Positions 36,063-47,201 of a DNA stretch of 64,000 nt are shown in pieces. The stretch's first letter is position 1. Each line of letters opens with the position of its first letter. The stretch is from Gossypium raimondii (lineage: Eukaryota > Streptophyta > Magnoliopsida > Malvales > Malvaceae): the NCBI RefSeq assembly GCF_025698545.1, contig NC_068577.1, forward strand, positions 23,701,250-23,765,249. The letters are read 5' to 3'. Made by a program: the position numbers and the translations under genes. Under the pieces are notes generated by a model. It did no database searches. It worked only from the letters and a program-made list of their open reading frames with translations, and was not told the origin of the DNA.

Positions 36063-36153
36063 AATTTACTAAAATCAAAATATAACTTGAGAATTATATT
36101 CTGCATAAACATAATTAACTTATATTAAGAAAAGGTTAGATAAAAATGAAATT

Positions 36154-36519
36154 CTACATCCTAATCCATATGTTATATAGTTTTACAACATCAAAAACTT
36201 CCATCATCTTCAACATGTACTTCAAAATCTCATCCTGTGCCCTCGACATCTTCTTTCTCCTCGCCTGTTCTTGTGACAGGCGCTGTTTAGCAATATCAAT
36301 CCCCTCATTGCACTCATTCTGCTCTTTAAGCCGTTTGAGACGCATTTTGTCCCTCTACATCCTCCTCTCAAGTTCATCCACATCAATTTCTTCATCACTA
36401 TAATCATCCTCCACCGTCGCCTCTGGTTCAATTTGTGAGGCTACCACATCTTTTTCCCCGAGTGGAGCACTGAAGAAATCCATATCCCCACAAATTCCCA
36501 TCTCGTCAAACATCATCAT
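36154..36519 (-). pseudogene. EIN3/EIL1-like transcription factor fragment (N-terminal)
   Basis: The minus-strand frame from the ATG at 36519 starts MMMFDEMGICGDMDFFSA and continues with [50 protein letters not shown] and [11 protein letters not shown]. This is the conserved N-terminal and first DNA-binding part of EIN3 and EIL proteins, the master transcription factors of ethylene signalling in the nucleus. The family is about 600 residues long; here similarity stops at 36196 and unrelated sequence leads to a stop at 36154. One Trp codon after ELERRM is TAG (36355-36357), so even this fragment is broken. It lies inside the TIR element, on the same strand as the plastid-gene exons at 37481-38090. 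Confidence 0.88.
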
Positions 36520-37480
36520 TGTTCCAAGATAGGAACTCAAATATGTCTGAAACTTGAGAGAACCTCTAATCTGCTAGTACTGATATAAGTTCAACCCACC
36601 CAAAAATAGGCCTTAGTTAACCTATTAAAAATTGAATAAATATACTGGTTAACAAATACCCAAAGTTCCTTGATAAACTTGCAGCATCTAACCAATAAAA
36701 TTATATACACAGTCAAAATATAAATTTAACACCACACACAAACAGACACATATGTATATACATGTATACATATATGTAAACTCTAGCTAAAGAAACATAG
36801 ATGAAGTAATCAAAAAATTAAACAGATCAAAGTAGCCTATCAGCTGATCATCTGCATATATGAGTTTTTTAATTATCATGACATAAGAAAGATAAACGGG
36901 AAAATAAAGATAAACTACGATTCATAAATCTTCTAGCTGCGATGACTTCTCCTTTGCCGCATTTCAATACATGATGTTAGCTACGCTTTCTTTAAAATTA
37001 TATGGAGTTCAAGCCAGTTGGATATATGATATATCCCACCATAGGTAAGGGAGTTCCTTAGGGCCAGGGATTTATCCCTGTCACTTGAAGGCTTAGGTGT
37101 TCATCACTAGGACAATAGTACACCGAAACTACGAAAAAAGGTAACAAAAGAATTGCTAAGAGCTCATAGTGATACATTTATCACACGAATAAGATTTTTG
37201 CTAAAGAGGGGCAGTAGAGAAACTAGAAACCACAAAAGGTACATTGTCAATGCTTCTAGCCAACAAGCAGCATCTGGATTCTAATGTACTGAAATCAAAC
37301 ATTGGTCATCCCTACTAAAGATGGTGCATGAAAGTGCAAGCATCGACACGGTGAGACTTAAGTTTCCAAAACTAGTATGAGATGATACATGATCTATCGG
37401 TCATTCTGGAAAATCACGAAAAGGAATACATCTAATGAATATTGACAAACTACTGAAAGAGAGTATGTGTTTGTTCTTAC

Positions 37481-38090
37481 AATGAACAGGAGCTTGGGTG
37501 ATAGTTGGTGCCTCACGAGTAACAGTTTGAGTTTGTCCTGATGCACTGCAAGTTGCATTCTGCTGGAAAAAAGGAAACCAGAATCAGAAACTCTGAATTC
37601 CAATATCATTAAAAATCGAGTATAAGCACGCGCAAAGCACACACAGAGCCATAACATACGTGATCGCATGTAATGATTTGTTTCACTAAATCTAATATCA
37701 GGATTTAATACCGTTTACATTAACAAAAAGATGAGCAACAATTCTCAATTTCTTCTGTAAAAATAAAAGTAAGCGATTAGTTATGGCGACAAAACGTACC
37801 AAAGCAGTTGCGGTGCATGCAATGGATGAAGATTGTTTTCTACTTCTTCCTACACTAGGTTGTGATTGCAAGCCAAGTTCCCATGGCCTAATCCGAGTCG
37901 GAATTCTAACCAAGCCACAACGGCTACTGCATTCAATTCGTGACTCTAATCGATGTCCTGCCGAAAACCAATAGCAAATTTTATCATCATTAATCTAAGA
38001 AAAATTGAATGAATAATAAAATAAAGTTCCAAGAAAAATACCAGTAGATAATGAAGGCCGCAAGGGGGTAGTAACACTAGCAGCCAGCAT
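37481..38090 (-). pseudogene. Captured 5' part (3 exons) of a plastid-targeted protein gene
   Basis: Three exons with standard splice signals: 38042-38090 (ATG, donor GTATTT), 37800-37957 (acceptor GGCAG, donor GTACGT) and 37481-37562 (acceptor TTCCAG, donor GTAAGA). Joined they stay in one open frame of 96 codons starting MLAASVTTPLRPSLSTG, a transit-peptide-like Ser/Thr/Arg-rich start, and ending with a TVTREAPTITQAPVH line. That last line resembles plant YELLOW LEAF 1-like chloroplast proteins as I remember them, but this is a weak identification. No later exon is found downstream to 36600, so the 3' half is missing. The reading frame is undamaged, unlike the EIN3 piece next to it. It lies inside the TIR element. 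Confidence 0.55.
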
Positions 38091-38622
38091 TTTGCAAATA
38101 GCTACAACAAAGGCTATTCAAATAAGAACAAACCCTGAAAAATATACGAAAGATTGCATTATTAGATAAAATTTCAACGTTTAAAATAATGAAACCCCAT
38201 CAAAAGAAACTGAAAAACAAATGAACATGTAGGGATTAATAATTAACAACCCTATAGAGGCTAAAAGAACACAAAATAAATTGAAATAAAAATGACCCAA
38301 TTATTTTTTATGATTCTCAAGAGCAAAAACAACCTCAATAGGCATAATTAAATCCAAATTAAAATAACATCCATTGAATTCAATACAACAGAAATTAAAG
38401 GAGAAACAAAAAGAACTTGGAACCTTGAAGAAGGTGCTGGGTAGGAGAAAACTGGAGAAAGCAAAGGAAGATGCCGACTTTAAGAAAGGGACGAGAAGAA
38501 CTGGGAAATGGAAACCCCACGTCTAGGAAGAAGGAGAAGAACAGGGCTCAAATAAATGCCGTAAAATCCTGTCGACTTTGAAGGCTGTTATTTTTGTTGA
38601 GATGTGGGCGTGTGGAGAACTA

Positions 38623-38725
38623 TGAGAAACAGAGGGAGCAAATCGTCAGAAACTGTGAGAAACAGAGGGAGCAAATCAGCAGAAAAGAAAAAGAAAAGAA
38701 ACAGAGGGAGCAAATCGGCAGAGGC
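38623..38725. repeat. Short direct repeat, 3 copies
   Basis: AGAAACAGAGGGAGCAAATC occurs three times within about 100 bp near the right end of the TIR element, each followed by a variant of GTCAGAA. It probably arose by slippage. Confidence 0.8.
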
Positions 38726-38976
38726 TAGAAGGGACAGAAGAGAAACAAAGGGGAAGCGGATGGGAAGGTAAAACAGGGAGGGTAAACTTAAGCCGCGCCT
38801 AATCTAGGCAAAAGGAACGGATTACAAATCGGTGGATTTCACCGATTAAGTCAGTAATGTATTACAATGGTATTAGTAATACCATGAACCAAACATAGGA
38901 ATAAGGGGGGATTAGGTGGGGCCACCGATTAGGGGTGTATTGGCTATGCCAATACACCCAACCAAACATGCTCTTA

Positions 38977-40826
38977 ATGTTTAGTTAGTTTCTTGATGGT
39001 GGTGCATTATCTATTTATATTATTATTTAAATTTATGATTAAAAATTTAACTGAGAAATGATTATTAATCTTCATAGTGTTTGTGTGGACTTCAATTGAA
39101 TTGAAAAGAAAATCCTAAATTAAATTGAAGGTAAATTTATATTTTGGTCATTTAAGTTGTTAGGCTATTAAAATTGTTGTTATATGATTTTCTTTTATTA
39201 CATTGTTTATATCAATCGAAAGCTTTCATTCCCCTTTTTTTTTATAGTTCAATTTTTTTTCATGAAACAATTTTTAATGTGGCTAATTTGTGAAACAAAA
39301 TTCAAACAGCTTTTTTCTTTGATTTTTAACATTGACTGTCAGATTGACTTGGAGCTAATGTGTGTTATTGTACTTGTCGAGCGTATTGATCCATCGTATC
39401 GATCGTCAAACTATCGCTTGGAGCTTACTAGTTAGACTTCTAAAAAGAAAAAAACTTAACAATTCTGCGACTTGAATAAAATCTTCCAAATAGCTCAATG
39501 ACTTAAACGAAAACTTTTAAAAAATTTAGTGATTATTTTTAGCTTTTTGAAGTTAAGTGGCGAAAATGTAAACTCAATTATAGTTTAATGACCTTGATAG
39601 TTTATCCAAAAAAATATGAGCTAAGAAGAAAAATATATTAGTAGGAGTATATAAAAAAGAATGTAAAAAAGAGACATTCCTAATTTTTCTCATGATCCTG
39701 AGTTTTTATTGTACATATTTTTCTTATATTAATTTTAATAAAATTGCATGAGGAGTAGAGAAAATATACAAGGAATAAATAAAGTGAAAAAATATTCTAA
39801 TCACTTTTATATAAATAAAACAAACTTTTAATTTTAACTTAGCCTTAAATAAGTTATTAATATAAAAAACAAGTTTAAAGGGCAGATGAAACAAAATAAA
39901 TAAATACTTGATATTTAATACAAAAAACCAGAGAACTTTTAAAAAGTGAACTAATATCAGATTTTTTTAAAAATATTGTAACCCTTTTGACATTTGGCTG
40001 ATAGTTATAATGATATGATTGGATTAGATTCTGTGCGTCTTTAAAATACAAAAACCTTCTATCATGTCAAAATCCTACTACTGTACCATGCAACTACATT
40101 ATTTTCCACTAACAATATATATAGAGTTAATTAATTACACCATAACTGGTTGCCTGTGCTAGCTACAAGATGATATTTATATGAATTATGAGCAAACAAC
40201 AATGTTCATCATCTACGCCCCCCTCCCTCCCAAAAAAAAAACTATGATGAAAAGAAAACATAACATGCTGTGGCCGTTTCATGTTTTGTCTCCCTCGCTA
40301 GCTTTTGTTTTAAGGCAGTAATCCTGATTAAAATAAGCAATAATCCAAGATTTGGGGAATATATGCTGGGGCCTGCTTTAATTTCAAACTGATTCTATGG
40401 GTTAATTTTTGGATCTGTGTCTATGGACAAATAAAATTAGCAGGAGAAGCGTGGAATGATGTTTGGTTGTAGGGTGGAGCAAAGGCAACTTGCAGTTTTA
40501 CTATATTAAACTAAAACCGGTTGAATCTTTTCGGGTTAGCGTCCACTTTGTCTTTGCTGCACATCTCATTTTTCATCTAACTCGGAGGTTAAGACCATCA
40601 ACATGTAGCTGAGATTTTTTATTATTATCTTCTTTTAAGTTCTAAACAGCTTTATTAGTAAATCAGATCTCAATTTTATAAAATTTTGAAGAATGATTTC
40701 AATCATAATAAAGGAATCCCACTATCCATTAAAAAAGTAAAAAGAGCGAAAATTTTGGGAGGGATTAAGTTAGCACCAAGACTTTTGAATAGAGAGAAGA
40801 TAAAAGACTTGGTCAAACAGCTCAAC
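38977..40826. other. Intergenic DNA with a possible small MITE
   Basis: No gene supported. 39128-39610 begins with a line containing TTTATATTTTGGTCATTTAAG and ends with CTTGATAGTTTATCC, a composition common in small Mutator-like MITEs, but the ends are not cleanly inverted. The remainder is AT-rich with nothing recognised. Confidence 0.45.
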
Positions 40827-40829
40827 TCA

Positions 40830-41560
40830 ATCATTCTGAGTAACCATTGATATAAATATACAGATCATATGGAGTAGTGCAAATATATGGGATAATCTTT
40901 TTTCATGACAATGCTTCAGTACATGTTTGCTAACCTTATTAGCATCTCTAAATATATGGGATAATCCAGCTTGCCATCCATTATTACACAGCTCCTTCAT
41001 CCAGCTGATTAACATGCCGATTGCCAACATGTGGAGCAAAGTTGACACCACCCATCTTGTAGCCAATAAATGTTGTCGTAAAGAAAGAGGCCTATACGCT
41101 ATCGTCAGGACACCCAGTACCCAATTTATACTTACTCAAAACTTGAACCCAAAAAGCATTCCTATTAAAGCCTAATTTTAGCTACATTTTGTTCCTCAAG
41201 TTTGCGAGCTGTCAACAAGTTTCCCAACCAACTAGCTGAATCTTTCGATGCTCATTTGTACAACCTATAACAAAATTCCTTATTATCTTTGCAATTTCTC
41301 AACAGATGTCCACCGGAATTCAAGGCAACTACATGAAATAATTGGGAATAACTAAGATGATCGACCTCGCCAAGGTAACTCCACTATCCTACCCATTAAA
41401 CCATTTATCAACTTCATCCATCATTAACCGATATGTCTGCTTGGTTACCCTTTAGTGAATTAAGGGCATCCCAATATATTTCTCTACATCCTCCACTACT
41501 TTGAACCCCAACTTGGACCTAATTTGCATTTTCCTACACTCGGTCATGTTTGGGGAACAA
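40830..41560 (-). pseudogene. L1-type LINE reverse transcriptase remnant
   Basis: The minus strand from about 41555 shows, across stops, the C-terminal part of a plant L1 LINE RT. It includes KLGFKVVEDVEKYIGMPLIH, then a VTLARSIILVIPNYFM line and an IRNFVIG-type line, then FWVQVLSKYK. 40827-41066 resembles the end of an RNase H domain (HIFRDANKVSKHVLKH). Between the two a segment is missing. The fragment is truncated on both sides and has multiple stops. Its right edge meets the CACTA transposon. Confidence 0.75.
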
Positions 41561-41577
41561 TAAATTTGGTCTAAATT

Positions 41578-41690
41578 TAACGGCGTTTTTCCGACAAACG
41601 CCGCAAAAGAATATGATCTTTAGCAGCGCTTTCCCTATAAACGCCGCTAAAAAGCATGACTTTTAGCGGCGCTTTTCTCAAAAATGACGA
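41578..41690. repeat. CACTA subterminal repeats, left side
   Basis: Alternating AAACGCCGC and GCGGCG(C)TTTT words in both orientations. In En/Spm elements such repeats bind the TNPA-type protein. Confidence 0.7.
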
Positions 41691-41885
41691 ATTAAATATA
41701 TTAAATGATTCTTAAATGATACTTTTCCCAAAATAATGATAAATTAAATATTAGCAAATCTAAATGATACTTCAAATCCAACGAAAGAAATATGTATATG
41801 ATCTAAATTAATAAATGAAATAACAAAATTTATTATTTTCAAAAGTTATAATGTTAAAATATTCTTACAATAAGAAAACAAACAT

Positions 41886-43615
41886 CTAAAATGACGGATT
41901 CTGCAACTGCTGAAACATCTTCATCATATTCTGAAGCTGTAGCTGGAGTGCGTCATATTTTCTGCTTTGCTCTGCTTCCCTCGTTGCTGCCTCTGCTTCC
42001 CTCGTCGTTGCCTCCGCTTTAAGTTGTAGCTGGAGTTCTTCATATTCTCTTCGAACCTCTGCTTCTCTCGATTCTACCTTCGCTTTAAGTTGAGCAATTT
42101 GCTCAACTGTGCTCGCTTGCATCTAAGTCATCTGGTCTCTTAACCTCTGAACTTCAGCTTGAGCCTGACTCCCAGAAGGCATGTATTGCTGCAAGTTGGA
42201 TCCAAAATATTGGGTTGGGTTAACAAAAGATCCTTGAAACTGAACCCGATCATATCTTTCAAGACCCAAAAATTTAGTAATAATTTGGTTATCAATGTCG
42301 TCAAGATTAATAAAACTATCACTCGAAGCGATCGCTTCATACTCCGCCCTTTTATCATTTAGTTTCTCCTAATAAATCAATCAAAAAGTTAGAAACGAAA
42401 TATATAATTAAAACAAATGCAACATAACTTTAACATTATTTGCATTACAAACGATGAATTAAACCATTATAATTAAACATGATAAATATTTAAAATAATT
42501 CAAATTTTATTAAGTAAATATACCATAATTTCTACAGCTTCAGTAGTCATAGGAGATCCATCTTTCTTTTATGTGTAATGTCAAAAAGCTGAAGGCATCC
42601 AACTTTTTGACCAAACGATAGTTCCTACAATATAGTAGTAAAAATATTATTTAGTAGAAAGTAATTAATTACACAATTAATAAATTCAAAATACCTCGTC
42701 CTTAGCTACACAAGAAAAACTTTTCGACCCAGTTGTGTGCGTGAATTTTTTTTTTGCCTACTTGTAGTTCCAACTAGCTCACGATCCTACATTATGAAAT
42801 TATTATTACGTATATAGTAAATACTATAAATCGAAATAATTATAAGAGTTTGAAAGTATGTAATACCTCTCCTTTCTTTGAATTCCAAAATCTAACTACA
42901 TCTTCCCATTGGTACCTCAGCATTCTCGGCGAGACATTTCGCAATTTCTCTTTGAGGCTTATATTTTTCTTAAAATATTCCTTCTTTAAAGCATTTTTAT
43001 GGTCTCTCCATTTTTTTCCTAATGTCTTCTTCACATAATTATCTGAGACCTCTAAAGCAAATCTCTCCTGCAAATAACACAAGTTTAGAAAGTAAATATA
43101 AATGAAACTTAAACCAATGTATTATAAATTACATTCACATTATTACCTTAATATTATTGAGAGCTTGATTTTTGTTACTATCAGGCATATGATGTCATGA
43201 CTCGTAGTTGATAGGAAATATATTGACATTTTGTGCTATAATGCCCAAGTATCCTGCTAAAAGTCGAGCTTCTGATCCAATAGGCTGACCAAGACTGTTT
43301 CTAGCTATTTTGACACGCTCGACAGAATTTAACTCGAATAAATCTTTTAATAGTGTATGTCCTTGAGTTTTGTGCGTCCCACCAATTTCAACTGAAAAAA
43401 TGATATATTATAATATAAGAATTTGAAACAAAAATCAATAATAAAAGTCAACACGCATGTAAATTAAAGTTAACATTACTTTGAATTTCTACAGTTTCGT
43501 CAGTTGTATTCGGAACATTCGAAGATCCAATAGCAGTCTGTTGTTCACTATTTGTTTCTTCCGAATTTGGAGGATTTTGAACAATACTTAGATCTCGTAA
43601 TCTTCTTCTAGGCAT
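41886..43615 (-). pseudogene. CACTA second gene (TNPA-like, Ptta/En/Spm domain), 6 exons, broken
   Basis: Six exons with GT/AG borders: 43480-43615 (start MPRRRLRDLSIVQNPP), 43147-43391, 42867-43067, 42695-42786, 42524-42624 and 41886-42368. Exon 2 carries HKTQGHTLLKDLF. Exon 3 carries SDNYVKKTLGKKWRDHKNAL and KLRNVSPRMLRYQWEDVVRF, the plant Ptta/En/Spm transposon protein domain. The last exon is a Glu/Arg-rich coiled coil ending MFQQLQNPSF. The product would bind subterminal repeats and assist transposition. Damage: a stop in exon 2 before HHMPDSNK, frameshifts in exons 4 and 5, and a stop before the coiled coil (near 42123). The splice borders are read by eye. Confidence 0.82.
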
Positions 43616-43835
43616 TTTATCTGCAATACACATTAAATAGTTGAAATTTTAGTAACTAATTACGACAATAATAGTACATATAAAAGAGTTGAAATATTTA
43701 ACAAGATCAAGATTTAAATTATAATATTACATATAATTAAAAAATCATAAAATCTTACTACATCATAATCCGTAAATATTTTCATCCACATCCTGGTGAA
43801 CCCATTAAAATTGTGTACTAGTACTAGGAATAGTT

Positions 43836-46800
43836 TCATTTAAGTTTGTTCTGGAAAAGACAAAGTTTCTGATCTTTCATCGATGTCATCTCTACTTCCA
43901 TTACCCATGTCAAACAAGTCTCTAGGGGTGTTACGGAGTACAACGTACCAACCCTCATCAGTTGGATCTTTCGAGTAAAAACTTGTTTGACTTTAGAAGA
44001 AAATACATACGGCTCGTCTATCAATTGTTGTCCAGTGTGAATTAATCGAGAGAAGTTCACCATTTTAAAATCAAATTGATCTTTTTTAATTCCGCGAGCA
44101 GTATTAACATCAGCCCAATCACATCGAAATAAGACAACCTTCCGTTTGCCATAGTAATCCAACTCAATAATGTCAGTAAGAAGTCCGTAATACTCCACAT
44201 TTCTCTCAACAGGATTACTGTCCCAAGCACTAGCATAACTTGTAATTGAAGAATTAAAAACTATTCCACAATTTTGAGTCCTCCTCAATCTTTTGCGAGA
44301 TTTTGTATGAAACCTAAATCCATTGATGAGGAAGGCACTATATCTTTTTACTACTCTATTCGGACTAGACCTGTCCATGGGCCGGGCCGGGCCCGAAAAA
44401 AAATTTTCGGCCCGCCTCCTAGGCCCGGGCGCAGCCCGGCCCGAAATATGGGCCTAAAATTTTGCCCAGCCTACCGAGAAAAATATCATAAGCTTAGAGC
44501 CTACTCTTTACCATTTTAAAATAAACATTAAAAAATTATTTTAAAATAAAAAAATAAAAAAAATATTTTAAAAGTATTTTAAAATTAAAAAATAAAAATA
44601 AAAAATATACCGGGCCAAAAAAGTGGTGCCCGAGGCCCAGCCTGTTTTTTAAACGAGCCTCGTTTTTTTGCCCAAGCCCATATTTCGGACCTATACTTTT
44701 ACCCGAACCCTCCCATATTTTGGACGGGCCGTCGGGCCGGGCCGGGCCGCCCGGCCCATGGACAGTTCTAATTCGGACCTTAGGAAAGCCATTTAACTTC
44801 GTCTTTGACATCATTTCCACTCCAAACCTATTGAATCAAAAGTAAATAGATTAATTATAAATATTATACGAAAACATTATTATTTGTCAATGAAAACTTC
44901 AATTGCTTACCGTTTTCCCTAACCATTCATGAAAAGATTATGTGAATAACTTATGTCTCGATGTTGTAATCTTCGGGAGCGTGAACGAGATCTTAAGACT
45001 TGTTTGTACTCGCTATGTTAAAAAGTGGATTACTTGGTTAGAAGATAAACACATTAAAAAGATGAATATTTATTAAATTCTAAAACTTACTTGCGTAATG
45101 GTTCAATTGAATCATGGTGAAAAAGAACATATTGATGTGCTTGTACCTAAGATCTATCATCTAAGTGTGCAATTTCAGCTTTACCGATTGGTTCTCTATA
45201 ACTTCGAAATAGATAAGTTTCGGCTAAGTTATGATTAGTGAGCTCAACATTTCTACTTGGTCTATTCAATCTTGTTTCAACATATTCTAAATATCTAGAG
45301 TAGAAGGTCATACACTCCTCTGCCAAGTAACCTTCAGTAATTGATCCTTCTGGATAATACTTATTACGACAATAAGACTTCAATTTGCATGGGAACCTAA
45401 ACGTGATATACAACATTATCAAAAGTTGTAATTAAAGGTATATTCATGAATGAATGAAAACTTTGCAAATAAATTAGCACCTCTCTATAGGATACATCCA
45501 CCGATAGAAAACTGGTCCACCAAGTTTTGTTTCATGAGGGAGATGGATTAGCAAGTGCACCATAATAGTGAAGAACGAAGGTTGAAAGGTCTTCTCCAAG
45601 TTGCATAAAGTCAATGCGGATTGGTCTTGTATTTTCTCAAGCTCTTCAACAATCAAAACTTTGCCACAAATAGCTTTCATTATATTGGATAGTTCAATTA
45701 TACAAGACGTCACTTTTTTTTACATACAATACCGTAAAGCAACTGGCAGTAAATCTTGCATCAAGATGTGATAATCATGTGATTTTAGTGAATATAGTCT
45801 TCGATCTTTAAGACTCACACATCGAGATATATTTGATGTATATGCATCTAGGACCTTTATATCCTTCAACACCGTGCAGAACACTTCTTTTTCTTTCTTC
45901 GACATTGAAAAAATAAAAGGCGACAGCCGAGATTTTCCATTCGGAAGTAATTGGGGATGAAGATCACGCCAAATTCCCATGTCAACTAGATCAAGTGGAC
46001 TCTGAAGATTGTCTTTCCATTTTCTATCGACATTCAGAATTGTCTCGATGATGTTCTCGCAAACATTCTTTTCAATATGCATGACATCAAAATTGTGTCA
46101 CAAAATGTGATGCTCCCAATAAGGCAACTCAAAAAAAATACTTCTTTTTTTCCACAAGTCCGCCTCATTAGGATCATCCTCCTCATCAGATTCATCATCA
46201 ATCTGCCGATCAACATCGCCAACATACACCTCCCTCGGTCTTCTCTTTGTTTGCGTGTTGGGTGGTTGATTCATCTTCCTATAACTGAAATTGATATCTT
46301 TTAACATGAACAAGATTTCAAAGCTAATGGTCTACTCAGGAGCTTCTCTGAACTCTTCAATACCATCAAATAGAGTTCTCTAAAATCTAATCTATGATTT
46401 TCATCTAACCACCGATGATGCCCTATATAGGAGAACTTCTTCCCATTATATAACCACTTCAAACATGTTTGCACCGCACAACAAGTACAAGCATAACGTC
46501 CTTTTATACTCCAACCAGATAAATTGGCATAAGCCAGGAAATCATTAATAGTCCACAACAAAGCTGTACGTAAATAAAAGTTCTCATTTCTCAAGACATC
46601 ATATGTTTCAACACCCGCCCATAATTGTTTCAACTCTTCAATAAGTGGCTACATATAAATGTCAATATCATTTTCGAGACCTTTCTCTCTAGGGATAATC
46701 ATAGATAAGATAAAAGAAGATTGCTTCATGCAAATCCATTGAGGCAAATTGTAAGGAACAAGCACTATAGGCCAAGTACTGTACGAAGTACTCATGATTT

Positions 46801-47196
46801 TAAAATGATTAAATCCATCAGATACTAGCCCAAGCCTCACATTCTGAGGACCAATTGCAAAGCTTGGAAATTTACTGTCAAATGATTTCCAAACTAAAGA
46901 ATCCGCAGGATGCCTTAATAATCCATTATCGATTCTTTGATCATGATGTCACTTCATAGACTCGGTTGTCATTGAAGACATGAAAATGAAAAGCCTTTGA
47001 AGCCTTGGTATTAGTGGAAAATATCGTAAAATCTTTATTGGCTTCTTTCTTAAATGTGCCTCACCTTCATCCTCATTCACATCCTCTGTATTCTTATTCA
47101 TCTAACGAGATTTACCGCAAACATGATAAGACTTTTGGTTTAATCCTTCAATGGCATCAAGATGATCATTTGTACATACTAAAGTGAAGTGACATC
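43836..47196 (-). pseudogene. CACTA transposase (TNP2 family), broken by MITE and solo LTR
   Basis: The minus-strand frame pieces give the TNP2 transposase order: a KPIKILRYFPLIPRLQRLF line near 47040-46980, VRLGLVSDGFNHFK (46840), LPQWICMKQSSFILSM, LLWTINDFLAYANLSGW (46560), then MHIEKNVCENIIETILNVD (46080), ISRCVSLKDRRLYSLKSHD and the DUF4218 region (45713-45474: FTIMVHLLIHLPHE). The C-terminal DUF4216-type region follows (44357-43836: FLINGFRFHTKSRKRLRRTQ). The gene would cut and join the transposon. It is dead: stops between pieces, a MITE in the DUF4216 region, and a solo LTR at its 5' side. Confidence 0.88.
44366..44770. mobile_element. hAT-type MITE inserted in the CACTA transposase
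   Basis: 405 bp with inverted ends TAGACCTGTCCATGGGCC and (read inward) TAGAACTGTCCATGGGCC, flanked by perfect 8-bp duplications ATTCGGAC (44358-44365 and 44771-44778). An 8-bp duplication is the hAT hallmark. The outer arms are GC-rich (GGGCCGGGCC), the centre AT-rich. No coding sequence. Confidence 0.92.
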
Positions 47197-47201
47197 TTCA
47201 T

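Larger units (their letters stand above)
34938..38973. mobile_element. Nonautonomous PIF/Harbinger-like TIR element with captured gene fragments
   Basis: The ends are inverted: left CAGCACGTTTGGTTCGCTG, right (read inward) GAGCATGTTTGGTTGGGTG, both followed by TATTGG. Both ends are flanked by TTA (34935-34937 and 38974-38976). A 3-bp TWA duplication with GCATGTTTGGTT-type ends is characteristic of PIF/Harbinger transposons. Length is 4036 bp. I see no transposase. The interior holds a 120-bp tandem array, an EIN3/EIL1-like N-terminal fragment, three exons of a plastid-type protein gene and a short repeat of AGAAACAGAGGGAGCAAATC. It is therefore a gene-fragment-carrying nonautonomous element, analogous to Pack-type elements. 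The boundaries are visible by eye but the superfamily call is inference. Confidence 0.75.

Noticed and set aside
39184..39435. Plus-strand ORF of 83 codons with hydrophobic start
   Set aside because: It lies in a MITE-like AT-rich segment and shows no known domain.
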